This document shows, piece by piece, positions 1-8,006 of a DNA stretch of 64,000 bases; the first letter of the stretch is position 1; the number at the start of each line of letters is the position of its first letter. A program made the position numbers and the translations under genes. The notes beneath the pieces are model-generated. The model made no database searches. It had not been told where the DNA came from and saw only the letters and a program-made list of their open reading frames with translations. The DNA is from Novosphingobium sp. NDB2Meth1 (GTDB lineage Bacteria > Pseudomonadota > Alphaproteobacteria > Sphingomonadales > Sphingomonadaceae): the NCBI RefSeq assembly GCF_900117425.1, contig NZ_FPEH01000032.1, positions 62,001 to 126,000 on the forward strand, in the 5' to 3' direction.

Positions 1-178
1 CCGCGAACAGCCAGCTCTTCTTCCAGATGTACTGCTGCTCGAGGTCGTAGTATTCTTGGCTGGTATAGCGCCCGGCAGGCATGTCCGGCAGCGACGGGAA
101 GCCCTCGGGCGGCGCGCTGCGCCCCGCTTCCCATTCCATCAGCCGCTTGATCGTCTCGACCGTCTGCTGATCCATCAT
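1..178 (-). CDS. Rieske ring-hydroxylating oxygenase alpha subunit, N-terminus only
   Basis: The frame opens at ATG 178 (a second ATG follows at 175) and runs off the left edge after 59 residues. The segment YTSQEYYDLEQQYIWKKSW is the usual N-terminal helix that precedes the Rieske domain in aromatic-ring-hydroxylating oxygenase alpha subunits. The Rieske and mononuclear-iron motifs would lie outside the window and cannot be checked. It is encoded upstream, in transcription order, of nothing visible here; the next gene to the right (SDR) has the same strand, so both may belong to one leftward operon. Family assignment rests on this N-terminal segment and on two complete family members at 9919 and 18095. 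Confidence 0.72.
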   Translation of the reverse strand, partial: MMDQQTVETIKRLMEWEAGRSAPPEGFPSLPDMPAGRYTSQEYYDLEQQYIWKKSWLFA

Positions 179-206
179 TGGCCGCACTCCATTGGGGGCT
201 GAAATC

Positions 207-977
207 TCAGGGATTTCCCGCAATCACCGATCTTGCATCATCGACGCGGATCGCCGCGCCGTTGATGAACTTGCTCTCGTCCGAGGCGAGGAACGTCACC
301 GTGTAGGCAATGTCGTCCGGCTCGCCGAGCTTGACCAGCGGCCCTGCGTTGAGCGCTTCTTCCGCGCCGCGCATCAGCGCCGCCTGCCGGCCCACTTCCA
401 TCACCATCGGCGTAAGGATGCCCGCCGGGTGGATCGAATTGCAGCGGATGTTGTAGCCGGCCCTCGCACAATGCACCGCGACCGCCCGCGTCAGCCCCTC
501 GACCGCGCCTTTTGCTGCGCAATATGCTGCAACCGCGCTTTCGCCCTGGACCGAGGCGATCGAGGCCATGTTGATGATCGAGCCGCCACCTGTTTCCTTC
601 ATCACGCGCACCGCGTGCTGGCAGCCGAACCAGGTGCCGTCCGCGCTGACCGCCATGATGAAGCGATAGTCCTTCTCGGTCTGCGTCTCGATATCGCCCA
701 GCTCGACCACGCCAGCATTGTTGACGAGGATATCCAGCTTGCCGTGCCGCGCGACCACATCATCGACCAGCACGCGCCATTCGGCATCGTGCCGCACGTC
801 GAGATGACGATACTCCGCCATCTCGCCGAGTTCGGCAGCGACGCGTTCGCCGTTCGCGCTGTCCACATCGGTCAGCACCACCCGCGCCCCTTCGCGCACG
901 AACATGCGCGCATCCGCCTCGCCGAGGCCCTTGGCCGCGCCGGTGATGATCGCCACTTTTCCCGAAAGCCTGCCCAT
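207..977 (-). CDS. Short-chain dehydrogenase/reductase (SDR)
   Basis: A classical SDR of 256 residues that would oxidise or reduce an alcohol/ketone with NAD(P) in the cytoplasm. Visible motifs are the cofactor loop TGAAKGLG (residues 12-19), NNAG (86-89), Ser139, and YCAAK with Tyr152 and Lys156. The catalytic-tetrad Asn of the usual VNL segment is replaced by Ser (VSADG, about residue 111). The C-terminus lacks the usual DGG ending. I choose ATG 977 rather than upstream in-frame starts at 995-1004 because GAGAGGGA lies 8-10 bases before it. It shares the strand of the Rieske fragment to its left and could supply dihydrodiol or alcohol dehydrogenase activity to it; that link is inference. 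Confidence 0.9.
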   Translation of the reverse strand: MGRLSGKVAIITGAAKGLGEADARMFVREGARVVLTDVDSANGERVAAELGEMAEYRHLDVRHDAEWRVLVDDVVARHGKLDILVNNAGVVELGDIETQTEKDYRFIMAVSADGTWFGCQHAVRVMKETGGGSIINMASIASVQGESAVAAYCAAKGAVEGLTRAVAVHCARAGYNIRCNSIHPAGILTPMVMEVGRQAALMRGAEEALNAGPLVKLGEPDDIAYTVTFLASDESKFINGAAIRVDDARSVIAGNP

Positions 978-1066
978 ACGCGGCGTCCCTCTCATTATTG
1001 CCAAGTTCCCACCAATTCACCCCGGATGCTAGGCAGACGTTACTAGCAAAAGAGAGGGGTGAGGCC

Positions 1067-1540
1067 GTGGCGGTGACGACAGAGGAGCTGCTGGCACGCG
1101 AGGAAGTGCGCGATCTGCTCCACCGCTATTGCAAGGGAATCGACCGGAAAGACTGGGCTTTGGTCCGCTCCTGCTTCGCCGATGACCATATCCACCGCCA
1201 TTCCACCTTCGTGGGCTCGCCGGACGAGTTTATCGGTTTTGCCAGTGCTGTCCTCAGCACGATCCCCGCGACGCACCACACCATCGGCAATGTCCACTTC
1301 GCATTTGCGGCTGACGGCCTGAGCGTGGAGACCGAAGCCAACTTCGTCGCCTACCACTTCATCGAGGCCGGCCACACCGAAGGCACCCCGGTGCCGACCC
1401 ATGGCAAGGCAACCGACTGGATCGTGGCCGGGCGCTATTGCGACCGCATGGAAAAGCGGGACGGGCGCTGGCTGATCGTGGCGCGGCAGGCGTACCACGA
1501 CTGGGAGCGCGTCGATCCGGCCAATGCACCCAGAAGCTAA
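1067..1540 (+). CDS. SnoaL/NTF2-like domain protein
   Basis: A 157-residue alpha+beta barrel protein of the SnoaL-like group, which includes dehydratases, isomerases and non-catalytic ring-hydroxylase beta-subunit relatives. The N-terminal helix LLAREEVRDLLHRYCKGID, followed by DW..VRSCFADD, is the family signature; the pair of His residues in ATHHTIGN lies near the pocket. The GTG start at 1067 is preceded by AGAGAGGGGTGAGG, a strong ribosome-binding site, so the longer frame from 998 is rejected. It is divergent from the SDR at 207-977 and followed by a palindromic repeat and another SDR on the same strand. Substrate unknown. Confidence 0.8.
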   Translation: MAVTTEELLAREEVRDLLHRYCKGIDRKDWALVRSCFADDHIHRHSTFVGSPDEFIGFASAVLSTIPATHHTIGNVHFAFAADGLSVETEANFVAYHFIEAGHTEGTPVPTHGKATDWIVAGRYCDRMEKRDGRWLIVARQAYHDWERVDPANAPRS

Positions 1541-1551
1541 ACCCACTCCGT

Positions 1552-1614
1552 TCGTGTCGAGCGAAGTCGAGACACCAGACGCGGCGCACGGTGTCTCGAC
1601 TTCGCTCGACACGA
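1552..1614. repeat. Palindromic intergenic repeat, 25-bp arms
   Basis: Perfect inverted repeat: left arm 1552-1576, right arm 1590-1614, 13-base loop. The arms contain the core TCGAGCGAAGTCGAG. The same core occurs in the nested palindrome at 5951-6065. It sits between two same-strand genes (SnoaL-like and SDR). Such elements are common between genes in sphingomonads; role in transcription termination or mRNA stability is possible. Confidence 0.9.
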
Positions 1615-1638
1615 GCGGAAACTGAGAGGACAAAAATC

Positions 1639-2379
1639 ATGCGATTGAACGGCAAGACCGCGCTGATAACCGGCGGCTCCTCCGGCCTCGGCGCCGCCAT
1701 GTCGCGGCGCTTCGTGGCGGAGGGCGCCAGCGTCGTGATCGCTGACATCGATGACGCAGGCGGCGAAGCCCTCGCCGCAGAACTCGGCGCCAAGGCCCGC
1801 TACGTCCATCTCGACGTGACGCAGGAAGCCGATTGGGCCGCCGCCTTCGCCGGCCTCGACACCGTCGATTGCGTGATCAACAACGCCGGCATCACCACCG
1901 CCGGGAACATCGAGCAAGTCACGCTCGAGCAGTTCCGCCACGAGTTCGAGATCGACGTCGTCGGCGTGTTCCTCGGCTGCAAGTATGCGGTGGCGGCCAT
2001 GAAAGAGCGCGGCGGCTCGATCATCAACATGTCCTCGCTCGCGGGCATTCGCGCCAATGCCGATCTCGTCGCCTACAACGGCGCCAAGGCCGCCGTCGCG
2101 CACATGACCAAGTCGATCGCCGCGCATTGCGGCAAAAGCGGCTACGGCATCCGCTGCAACTCGATCCACCCCGGCGTGATCCGCACCCCGATCCTCGACA
2201 AGGTGCTGGCGCAAGTGCCCAACCCCGACGAAGTCTACGCCGGCTGGGTCGCCGTCCACCCCATCGGCCGCATCGGCACCCCTGAGGAAATCGCCGCCAT
2301 CGCAGTCTACCTCGCCTCCGACGAATCCGGCTTCACCACCGGCGCCGAGTTCCGCATCGACGGCGGCAGTTCCATCTGA
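1639..2379 (+). CDS. Short-chain dehydrogenase/reductase (SDR)
   Basis: A 246-residue classical SDR. The cofactor loop TGGSSGLG is at residues 11-18, NNAG at 81-84, Ser133, Tyr146 and Lys150 (YNGAK) form the active site, and the end DGGSSI is typical. The tetrad Asn is replaced by Asp (EIDVVG, about 106). ATG 1639 follows GAGAGGA at 1624-1630. The stop codon TGA at 2377-2379 overlaps the ATG of the next gene by one base, so the two are translationally coupled. It resembles the SDR at 207-977 in the CNSIHP segment after the active site, suggesting related substrates. Confidence 0.92.
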   Translation: MRLNGKTALITGGSSGLGAAMSRRFVAEGASVVIADIDDAGGEALAAELGAKARYVHLDVTQEADWAAAFAGLDTVDCVINNAGITTAGNIEQVTLEQFRHEFEIDVVGVFLGCKYAVAAMKERGGSIINMSSLAGIRANADLVAYNGAKAAVAHMTKSIAAHCGKSGYGIRCNSIHPGVIRTPILDKVLAQVPNPDEVYAGWVAVHPIGRIGTPEEIAAIAVYLASDESGFTTGAEFRIDGGSSI

Positions 2380-3173
2380 TGAACCCGATCAGCCTCGCCT
2401 CGGGCGTCGTCCCCGAATTCGGCCCTGTCGAGACGATCCGCGCCGCGCAGTTCGGCGGGTTCGATGCGGTCGGGCTCTGGGTCGATCCCGAGACGTGGAC
2501 GGACACAACCACGCGTGAAGCGCGCGCCGCACTCGCGGATACGGGCCTGCCGGTGGTCGACGTCGAAGTGATCTGGATCCAGCCCGGAAGCGACATGACC
2601 CTCCACAAGAAGGTCATCGATGTCGGAGCCGAACTTGGCGCGCAGAACGTGCTGTGCGTCTCATCGGAGCCGGACATGGGCAAGACCGCTGCGCGCCTGC
2701 ATGAGCTCTGCGTCCACGCCGAAGGCACCGGCCTGCGCGTCGCGCTCGAGTTCGGCATCTTCACGGAGGTCAAGAACCTCACCATGGCCCTCGGCGTGCT
2801 GCATCAGGTCGCCCACCCGCTGCGTGCCCTCCTGATCGATCCGATCCACGTCGACCGCTCGCAAAGCAGCATCGCCGATATCGCCCGCATCCCGCGCGAA
2901 CTGCTCCCCTACGCGCAATTCTGCGACGCGCCCGCCAAGCGCCCCGATCCAGCGAATTTCCCAGCCATCATCGAGGACGCCATCGACCTTCGCGAACAAT
3001 GCGGCGAAGGCGCGCTGGCCCTCGTGGATATTTACAAAGGCCTCCCGCCCGGCATCCCGCTCAGCATCGAACTGCGCTCCAAGGCCCTGCGCGACGGCTT
3101 CCCCGATCCAGGCGAGCGGGCCAAGGCGGTGGCGGAGGCCACGCGCCGCTGGCTGGCGGCGAACGCCGCCTAG
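2379..3173 (+). CDS. Sugar phosphate isomerase/epimerase-like TIM-barrel protein
   Basis: A 264-residue protein of the xylose-isomerase-like/AP-endonuclease-2 barrel family. Typical segments are ETIRAAQFGGFDAVGLWV (first strand/helix), the LGAQNVLCVS strand, ALEFGIF with the metal-ligand Glu, LIDPIHVDRS and the C-terminal PLSIELRS, where a Glu follows the last strand. These supply metal ligands in relatives that isomerise sugars or act on 2-keto-inositol. It overlaps the upstream SDR stop by one base, so a joint oxidation/isomerisation step is likely, but the substrate is not recognisable. It ends tail to tail with the carboxypeptidase gene, and the shared bases CTAG (3170-3173) provide both stop codons. 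Confidence 0.82.
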   Translation: MNPISLASGVVPEFGPVETIRAAQFGGFDAVGLWVDPETWTDTTTREARAALADTGLPVVDVEVIWIQPGSDMTLHKKVIDVGAELGAQNVLCVSSEPDMGKTAARLHELCVHAEGTGLRVALEFGIFTEVKNLTMALGVLHQVAHPLRALLIDPIHVDRSQSSIADIARIPRELLPYAQFCDAPAKRPDPANFPAIIEDAIDLREQCGEGALALVDIYKGLPPGIPLSIELRSKALRDGFPDPGERAKAVAEATRRWLAANAA

Positions 3174-4774
3174 TTGCCGCGCCCCCTCACAAACGCCGCC
3201 ACATCCTCGTGCAGCGCCCTCAGCGAATCCTCGTGCGCATAGACCATGTGGCCTGACGGGTAGTATTTGTACGAGATGTTCGCGCGCAGGTTCTCCGGCA
3301 CGGGCAGGTGCCGCATCTGGAAGCGCCCCTCGAAATAGGGCGTCGCGGTGTCATAGTACCCGCCCAGCACCAGCACCCGCAGCGTCGGGTTGGTCTTCAT
3401 CGTGAAGGCAAGGTCCGGCAGCAGGTTCGCCGCACCTTCCACCGGACTACCGGCGCCCGGCGGCGTGTGCTTGAGGTCCCATTCACTTATGCTGGCAAAC
3501 AGCTTGAACGCCTTGCCCGCGCCGTATCCCAGCTTGCCCCGCGCATAATCGTTGAACGCCGAGACATAGGCCGAACTGATCGCGGTCGACTGCGGATCAT
3601 AGTCCGCCTCCTTGCTCAGCACGTCGAGGCTCGGCCCGGCAAAGCGCGTATCGAGCCGGCCCACGGTCTGCCCGGTTTCGTCCATCAGATTGCGGTTGAA
3701 CTGGCCGAGATTGACCCTGAGGTTCGAGCGCAGGATGTAGGCGGGGGCAAGGCCCGTATAGCGCGCCAGCTTCTCGGCCACCGCCTGCTTGCGATCCGCC
3801 GGAAGGTCATTCCCCTCGATCAGCGCGGCGGCATAGTCGCCGGTTGCGAACTTCTCGGCCTCGGCCAGGAACGGCTCCAACGCCGCCGGACGCCCGCCGG
3901 GCACGCGGCCATGATACCACGCCGTCGCCGCATAGGTCGGCAGCACCGCGATATAGGGCAGGTCGTTGCCGGGGTTCCACTGCGGCGCATCGGCCCAGAA
4001 ATCGAACGCCAGCGTGGTCGAAAGCAGCATGATCCCGTTGAAGTCGACCGCGTCCGTCCCCTGCAGCCGCGCCGCCAGCGCCACCGCGCGCGGCGTGCCA
4101 TAGCTTTCGCCGAAGAGGTAGCGCGGCGAGTTCCAGCGCTGGTACTTGCCGAGGAACTGCTTGATGAAATCGGCGAAGGCATAGACGTCCTGGTCGATGC
4201 CGTAGAACGCCTTCTCCTTGTCCTTCCCCGCGATCCGGCTGAACCCCGCCCCCGGCGCATCGATGAACACGAGGTCCGCCACATCGAGCGGACTCTCGCC
4301 GTTGTCGACCACCTTGTAGGGCGCCGGCGGGGTATGGCCGCCATCCGCCGTCACCACCCGGCGCGGCCCGAACGCGCCCATGTGGAGCCAGACGGTCGCC
4401 GACCCCGGCCCGCCGTTGAACACGAACAGGATCGGCCGGTCCGCAGCGGGCGCACCCTTCTTGAAATAGGCGGTGTAGAACATCGAGGCTTCGGCCGGCG
4501 CCTCGTCGCTGGAGGCCTCCGCCTTGGGCTTGGCCGCATCGTCCCAGCCCTTGGGATGGATAACCAGCGTGCCCGCCACCGCCTTGTAGTCGATCTTCGC
4601 ACCGCGCACGGTGACCGAACCTTCGCTCGCGACTTCCTCCGGCTGGAACAGACCCGCAGGCGCCGCCTTGGCCGCCTCGGCAGGCTTGGCCGCGTCAGCC
4701 GGCTTGTCCGCCGCCAGCGCCGCGGTGCTGAGTCCCAATGCCAGAGCCAGCGCCGAAATCCCGAGAAGCCGCAT
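3170..4774 (-). CDS. Secreted S10 family serine carboxypeptidase
   Basis: A 534-residue peptidase of family S10. A signal peptide spans residues 1-21 (MRLLGISALALALGLSTAAL-A), followed by an Ala/Lys/Pro-rich stretch to about residue 40. The substrate-binding segment FNGGPGSATVWLHMGAFGP (119-137), the nucleophile elbow FGESYGT (Ser224), and PSGHMVYAH with His509 are all present. It should remove C-terminal residues from peptides in the periplasm or outside. ATG 4774 is chosen because it starts the signal peptide and has GAGG six bases upstream; upstream Met codons would add a polar extension. It has no evident functional link to the flanking catabolic genes. Confidence 0.9.
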   Translation of the reverse strand: MRLLGISALALALGLSTAALAADKPADAAKPAEAAKAAPAGLFQPEEVASEGSVTVRGAKIDYKAVAGTLVIHPKGWDDAAKPKAEASSDEAPAEASMFYTAYFKKGAPAADRPILFVFNGGPGSATVWLHMGAFGPRRVVTADGGHTPPAPYKVVDNGESPLDVADLVFIDAPGAGFSRIAGKDKEKAFYGIDQDVYAFADFIKQFLGKYQRWNSPRYLFGESYGTPRAVALAARLQGTDAVDFNGIMLLSTTLAFDFWADAPQWNPGNDLPYIAVLPTYAATAWYHGRVPGGRPAALEPFLAEAEKFATGDYAAALIEGNDLPADRKQAVAEKLARYTGLAPAYILRSNLRVNLGQFNRNLMDETGQTVGRLDTRFAGPSLDVLSKEADYDPQSTAISSAYVSAFNDYARGKLGYGAGKAFKLFASISEWDLKHTPPGAGSPVEGAANLLPDLAFTMKTNPTLRVLVLGGYYDTATPYFEGRFQMRHLPVPENLRANISYKYYPSGHMVYAHEDSLRALHEDVAAFVRGRGN

Positions 4775-4870
4775 GAAATGCCTCATCCACAAACAGAAAA
4801 CCGGCGCGGTTGGTCGCACCGCGCCGGTTTCTTGTCCATACCCTGCAAGGTGGGATTTCCCACCCCCGAC

Positions 4871-4944
4871 CGCTCATGCTGAGCTTGTCGAAGCATCAAC
4901 CGCAACGGAAGCACCAGCACCCTTCGACAAGCTCAGGGTGAGCG
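4871..4944. repeat. Palindromic intergenic repeat (CTGAGCTTGTCGAAG type)
   Basis: Imperfect inverted repeat with arms 4871-4895 and 4920-4944, differing from perfect pairing by two short substitutions. The core is CTGAGCTTGTCGAAG, found as an intergenic palindrome in many alphaproteobacteria. It lies between the start of the carboxypeptidase gene and the end of the NmrA-like gene (both leftward). Confidence 0.85.
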
Positions 4945-4964
4945 GGGCCATAAGTGGAGCGGAT

Positions 4965-5897
4965 CTATCCCGCCGAAGGCCGGTGCGCCGTGTCGGACCA
5001 GTCCTGCCGCGCCACCCACTGCGCCAGCGTTTCCAGCTCGATCCCCGGCAGCCGCTCCATCATCGCCTCGACATTCACCTCGAAGGGCCTCGTCGGCGCA
5101 TTGTTGTTGTATTCGTAGAACGCCGCAATGCCTGCCGAGAAGGGCCCCCGCTCTTCCTCGGCCATCGAATCCCCCAACGCGCCGACCAGCAGGTCGCCGA
5201 ACTCCTGCGGTGTGCACGGATCATACTTGATCGTCCGCCCGAAGTGGTCCGAGAGGATCTGCGCGACCTGCGGCGGCAGCAGCCGCTCCGGCCCGCCGAT
5301 GTTCATCCACGTACCTTCCATGTCCGGCCGGTCCATCGCGTGGATCATGATCTTGGCGACATCATCCAGGCTGATCCAGTTCGCACCCAGCGTCGGCTTG
5401 TGCGGATAGACGTAGCGGCTTTCGTGGACGATGAACGGGCGCGCCCAGTTGGTCAGCAGGTTGTCCATGAACAGCACCGAGCCGAACACCGTGGCCGGCA
5501 CGCCCGAGCGGAACAGCGCGTTGATGCCCGCCGTGTTGCCCGCATAAGTGAAAGCATCGCCGGGCTTGTCCGGGATCCAGCTCGAGGTGTTCCAGACGAA
5601 ACGCTTGGCGTCGACTTCCTTCGCCGCCGCGCCGATCCAGCCGGCGAGCTCGGCGCGGGAATCCCTGAGCTGCAGCGGGTGGTTGTAGAACACCGCGTCC
5701 GAACCCTCGAGCGCCTTCACGTACGTCGAGCGGTCATAAAGATCGATCACCCGCGTCTCGATATCGGCGTTGGTCGGCCCAAGGTCAGGCTTCTCGTTGC
5801 GCGACAGGGCGCGGACCTGATGCCCCGCAGCGACAAGCTGGCGCACCTGAGCCAGCCCTTGCCGACCGGTTGCGCCCACGACGGATACCAGTGCCAT
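4965..5897 (-). CDS. NmrA-like NAD(P)-binding protein
   Basis: A 310-residue atypical SDR of the NmrA/quinone-oxidoreductase-like group. The Rossmann motif VVGATGRQG lies at residues 6-14, followed by VRALSRN as the cofactor-selecting strand end; there is no YxxxK active site, as is usual in NmrA-like proteins. Members either reduce quinones or act as redox sensors. ATG 5897 is chosen because AAGGAG lies about 9 bases upstream and the Rossmann motif follows immediately; the frame from 5930 has no such signal. It stands alone between two palindromic repeats, on the same strand as its neighbours. Confidence 0.85.
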   Translation of the reverse strand: MALVSVVGATGRQGLAQVRQLVAAGHQVRALSRNEKPDLGPTNADIETRVIDLYDRSTYVKALEGSDAVFYNHPLQLRDSRAELAGWIGAAAKEVDAKRFVWNTSSWIPDKPGDAFTYAGNTAGINALFRSGVPATVFGSVLFMDNLLTNWARPFIVHESRYVYPHKPTLGANWISLDDVAKIMIHAMDRPDMEGTWMNIGGPERLLPPQVAQILSDHFGRTIKYDPCTPQEFGDLLVGALGDSMAEEERGPFSAGIAAFYEYNNNAPTRPFEVNVEAMMERLPGIELETLAQWVARQDWSDTAHRPSAG

Positions 5898-5950
5898 CTT
5901 GCATCTCTCCTTCGTTATGCCGGCTGTCATGCGCAGCCCTTGTTTTTACG

Positions 5951-6065
5951 CCGTTCGTCCCGAGCGAAGTCGAGGGACCCGTTCGAGCGAAGCCGAGAAC
6001 CAACTCCGCACAAGACCTCGGCTACGCTCGGCCAAAACTCCCTCGACTTCGCTCGGGACGAACGG
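5951..6065. repeat. Nested palindromic repeat, 27-bp outer arms
   Basis: Perfect outer inverted repeat: 5951-5977 and 6039-6065. Inside lies a second, imperfect pair (GAGCGAAGCCGAG near 5984 against CTCGGCTACGCTCGG near 6017-6031), so the whole can fold as a long stem with an inner hairpin. The outer arms share the core TCGAGCGAAGTCGAG with the repeat at 1552-1614. Confidence 0.88.
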
Positions 6066-6086
6066 ACGAGGGGTAGGAATTCCCTC

Positions 6087-6857
6087 TCAACTCCTGATCG
6101 CGCTGGCTCCGTCGACATTGAGGTCGGTGCCACTCGTGAAGCTCGAATCCTCGCAAGACAGAAACAGGATCGCCCGCGCCACTTCGTCGGGCTCGCCCAC
6201 GCGCCCCATCGGATGCGCGGAGGCCATCACCGCCTCGATCTGCTCCGGCGTCACCCCGCCAGCGTTGAGATAGCGGTTGTACATCGGCGTGCGGATCGCA
6301 CCCGGATGCACCGTGTTGGCGCGGATCCTGAGGCCGCGCTCGGCGCAATCGAGCGCCACGGTGCGGGTCAGATGCGTCACGCCCGCCTTGGACGCGCAAT
6401 AGGCCGCCATATTGCCCGAAGCGCGCTGCGCCAGCATCGAACCGACATTGACAATCGTCGCAGGTTCACCCGAAGCCGCCAGCGCCGGGATCGCGGCGCG
6501 GCAGCCATAGAAGCTGCCCGTCAGGTTGATGTCGATATGGCGGTGCCAGCTGTCGAGATCGACGTCGACGGTGTTCCCCGGCTCCGAAATGCCTGCGATA
6601 TTGCACAAAGTCGTCAGCTTGCCGAAGAGCGCCAAAGTCGCCGCAACCGCCGCTTCCCACTGCTCGAGGCTGCGGACATCAAGCTGCACCGCATCCGCGT
6701 TCGGCCCCAGCCTCGCGGCATGGGCCTTGGCCTTGTCCAGCTGCAAGTCGCCCAGCATCACGCTGCCGCCTTCGGCCACGAACAGCTCGGCCACCGTGCC
6801 GCCGATCCCTTCAGCGCCGCCCGAAATCAGCGCGACCTTGCCGGTCATCTTGCCCAT
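6087..6857 (-). CDS. Short-chain dehydrogenase/reductase (SDR)
   Basis: A 256-residue SDR. SGGAEGIG (residues 12-19) is the cofactor loop, CNIAG replaces the usual NNAG (85-89), the tetrad Asn is present (DINLTG), and Ser140, Tyr153 and Lys157 (YCASK) complete the active site. An Asp after the second strand (GDLQ) suggests NAD preference. The start is ATG 6857, 3 bases after the stop of the thiolase-like gene (an in-frame TTG sits at 6860), so this is the third gene of a leftward operon DUF35 - thiolase - SDR. In that context it may act on a 3-hydroxyacyl-CoA or a steroid-like alcohol; the substrate is inference. Confidence 0.9.
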   Translation of the reverse strand: MGKMTGKVALISGGAEGIGGTVAELFVAEGGSVMLGDLQLDKAKAHAARLGPNADAVQLDVRSLEQWEAAVAATLALFGKLTTLCNIAGISEPGNTVDVDLDSWHRHIDINLTGSFYGCRAAIPALAASGEPATIVNVGSMLAQRASGNMAAYCASKAGVTHLTRTVALDCAERGLRIRANTVHPGAIRTPMYNRYLNAGGVTPEQIEAVMASAHPMGRVGEPDEVARAILFLSCEDSSFTSGTDLNVDGASAIRS

Positions 6858-6860
6858 CAA

Positions 6861-8006
6861 TCAGCGCTCCAGAATGCAAACGCCGGAAAGGCCGGGCGCG
6901 CCATAGACGTGGCTGTAGGCCGCCTTGGGGCTCCCGGGCACCTGCCGCCCGCCGCCGCGTCCGCGCAGCTGCACGGTGTTTTCGTAGACTTGCCGCAGGC
7001 CCGATGCGCCGATCGGTTCGCCGCAGGCAAGGCAGCCGCCGTCGGTATTGACCGGAAGCTTGCCGGTGATCTCGGTCCGGCCCTCGCGCAGCCACTGCTC
7101 CTGATCGCCGTCCTTGCAGAAACCGTTCTCGGCCATGTGCATGATCTCGGCGCCGGACTCGGTGTCCTGCAGTTGGGCCACCGAAATGTCCTCCGGCCCA
7201 ATGCCGGCCTGCTCGAACGCTGCCTTGGAAGCGAGGATCGTGGGCTTGCCGCCATTCTCGATATCGACCGAGGGTGCAAACACCTCGAACGAGCCGGGCG
7301 GGCGCGTGCGGACGGCGACGCTGGCAATCTTCACCGCATCCGCGCCCAGTTCGCGCACCTTCTTGCCGCTCGCCAGGATCAGCGCCACCGCACCTTCCGC
7401 AGGCGCGCAGAACATGTACTTTGTCAGCGGATCGTTCACCATCGGCGAGTTGAGGATCGTCTCCAGATCGACCGGCGAACGCCGCCACGCGTGATCGGCA
7501 TGGACGCCGTTGCGGAAGGCCTTCTCCGCCACGCGGCCCAGCGTCTCGCGGCTGATCCCGTAAAGCTGCATGTAGCGCTGGATCTTGAGCGCGAAGAACT
7601 GCGTCGTCAGCATCATCCCGGTCTGGCCGTACCATTCGGGCAGGCCATATTCGCGCGGCTTGGCGTTGAACGCGCCGCGCGGGTGCTTGTCGAAGCCGAC
7701 CGCGAGCGCCACATCGAACTCGCCCGCCGCGATGGCATTGCGCGCAGAGGCCAGCGCCGAGCCGCCCGTCGCGCAGCCGTTGGCCACGTTGATGAACGGC
7801 AGGCCGGTAAGGCCCAGTTCGTTGACCATGATGTCCGCGCTGCCTGCGGCGGCCGAGCCGCCATAGGCGCAGCCCACGTCGGTCCACTCGATCCCGGCAT
7901 CGGCCATCGCCTGCCGCACCGCGTAGACACCTTGATCGCGGCCCGAGCGGCCATCAGTGCGGCCGAAGGGGTGGATGCCGGCCCCGATGATATAGACGTC
8001 TTCCAT
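6861..8006 (-). CDS. Thiolase-fold protein (SCP-x/lipid-transfer thiolase group)
   Basis: A 381-residue thiolase-superfamily protein, MEDVYIIGAGIHPFGRTDG at the start. The nucleophile region NGCATGGSALASA carries the expected Cys. The C-terminal motif reads GEPIGASG where degradative thiolases have GHPxGASG, so the catalytic His is a Glu; a Cys is present at SGVCILER. I believe GEP is characteristic of one branch of acyl-CoA-acting lipid-transfer/thiolase proteins, some of which are retro-aldolases that need a DUF35 partner. ATG 8006 overlaps the stop of the DUF35 gene by one base, the arrangement expected for an obligate complex. Thiolysis versus aldol cleavage of a CoA thioester cannot be decided from sequence. 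Confidence 0.85.
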   Translation of the reverse strand: MEDVYIIGAGIHPFGRTDGRSGRDQGVYAVRQAMADAGIEWTDVGCAYGGSAAAGSADIMVNELGLTGLPFINVANGCATGGSALASARNAIAAGEFDVALAVGFDKHPRGAFNAKPREYGLPEWYGQTGMMLTTQFFALKIQRYMQLYGISRETLGRVAEKAFRNGVHADHAWRRSPVDLETILNSPMVNDPLTKYMFCAPAEGAVALILASGKKVRELGADAVKIASVAVRTRPPGSFEVFAPSVDIENGGKPTILASKAAFEQAGIGPEDISVAQLQDTESGAEIMHMAENGFCKDGDQEQWLREGRTEITGKLPVNTDGGCLACGEPIGASGLRQVYENTVQLRGRGGGRQVPGSPKAAYSHVYGAPGLSGVCILER

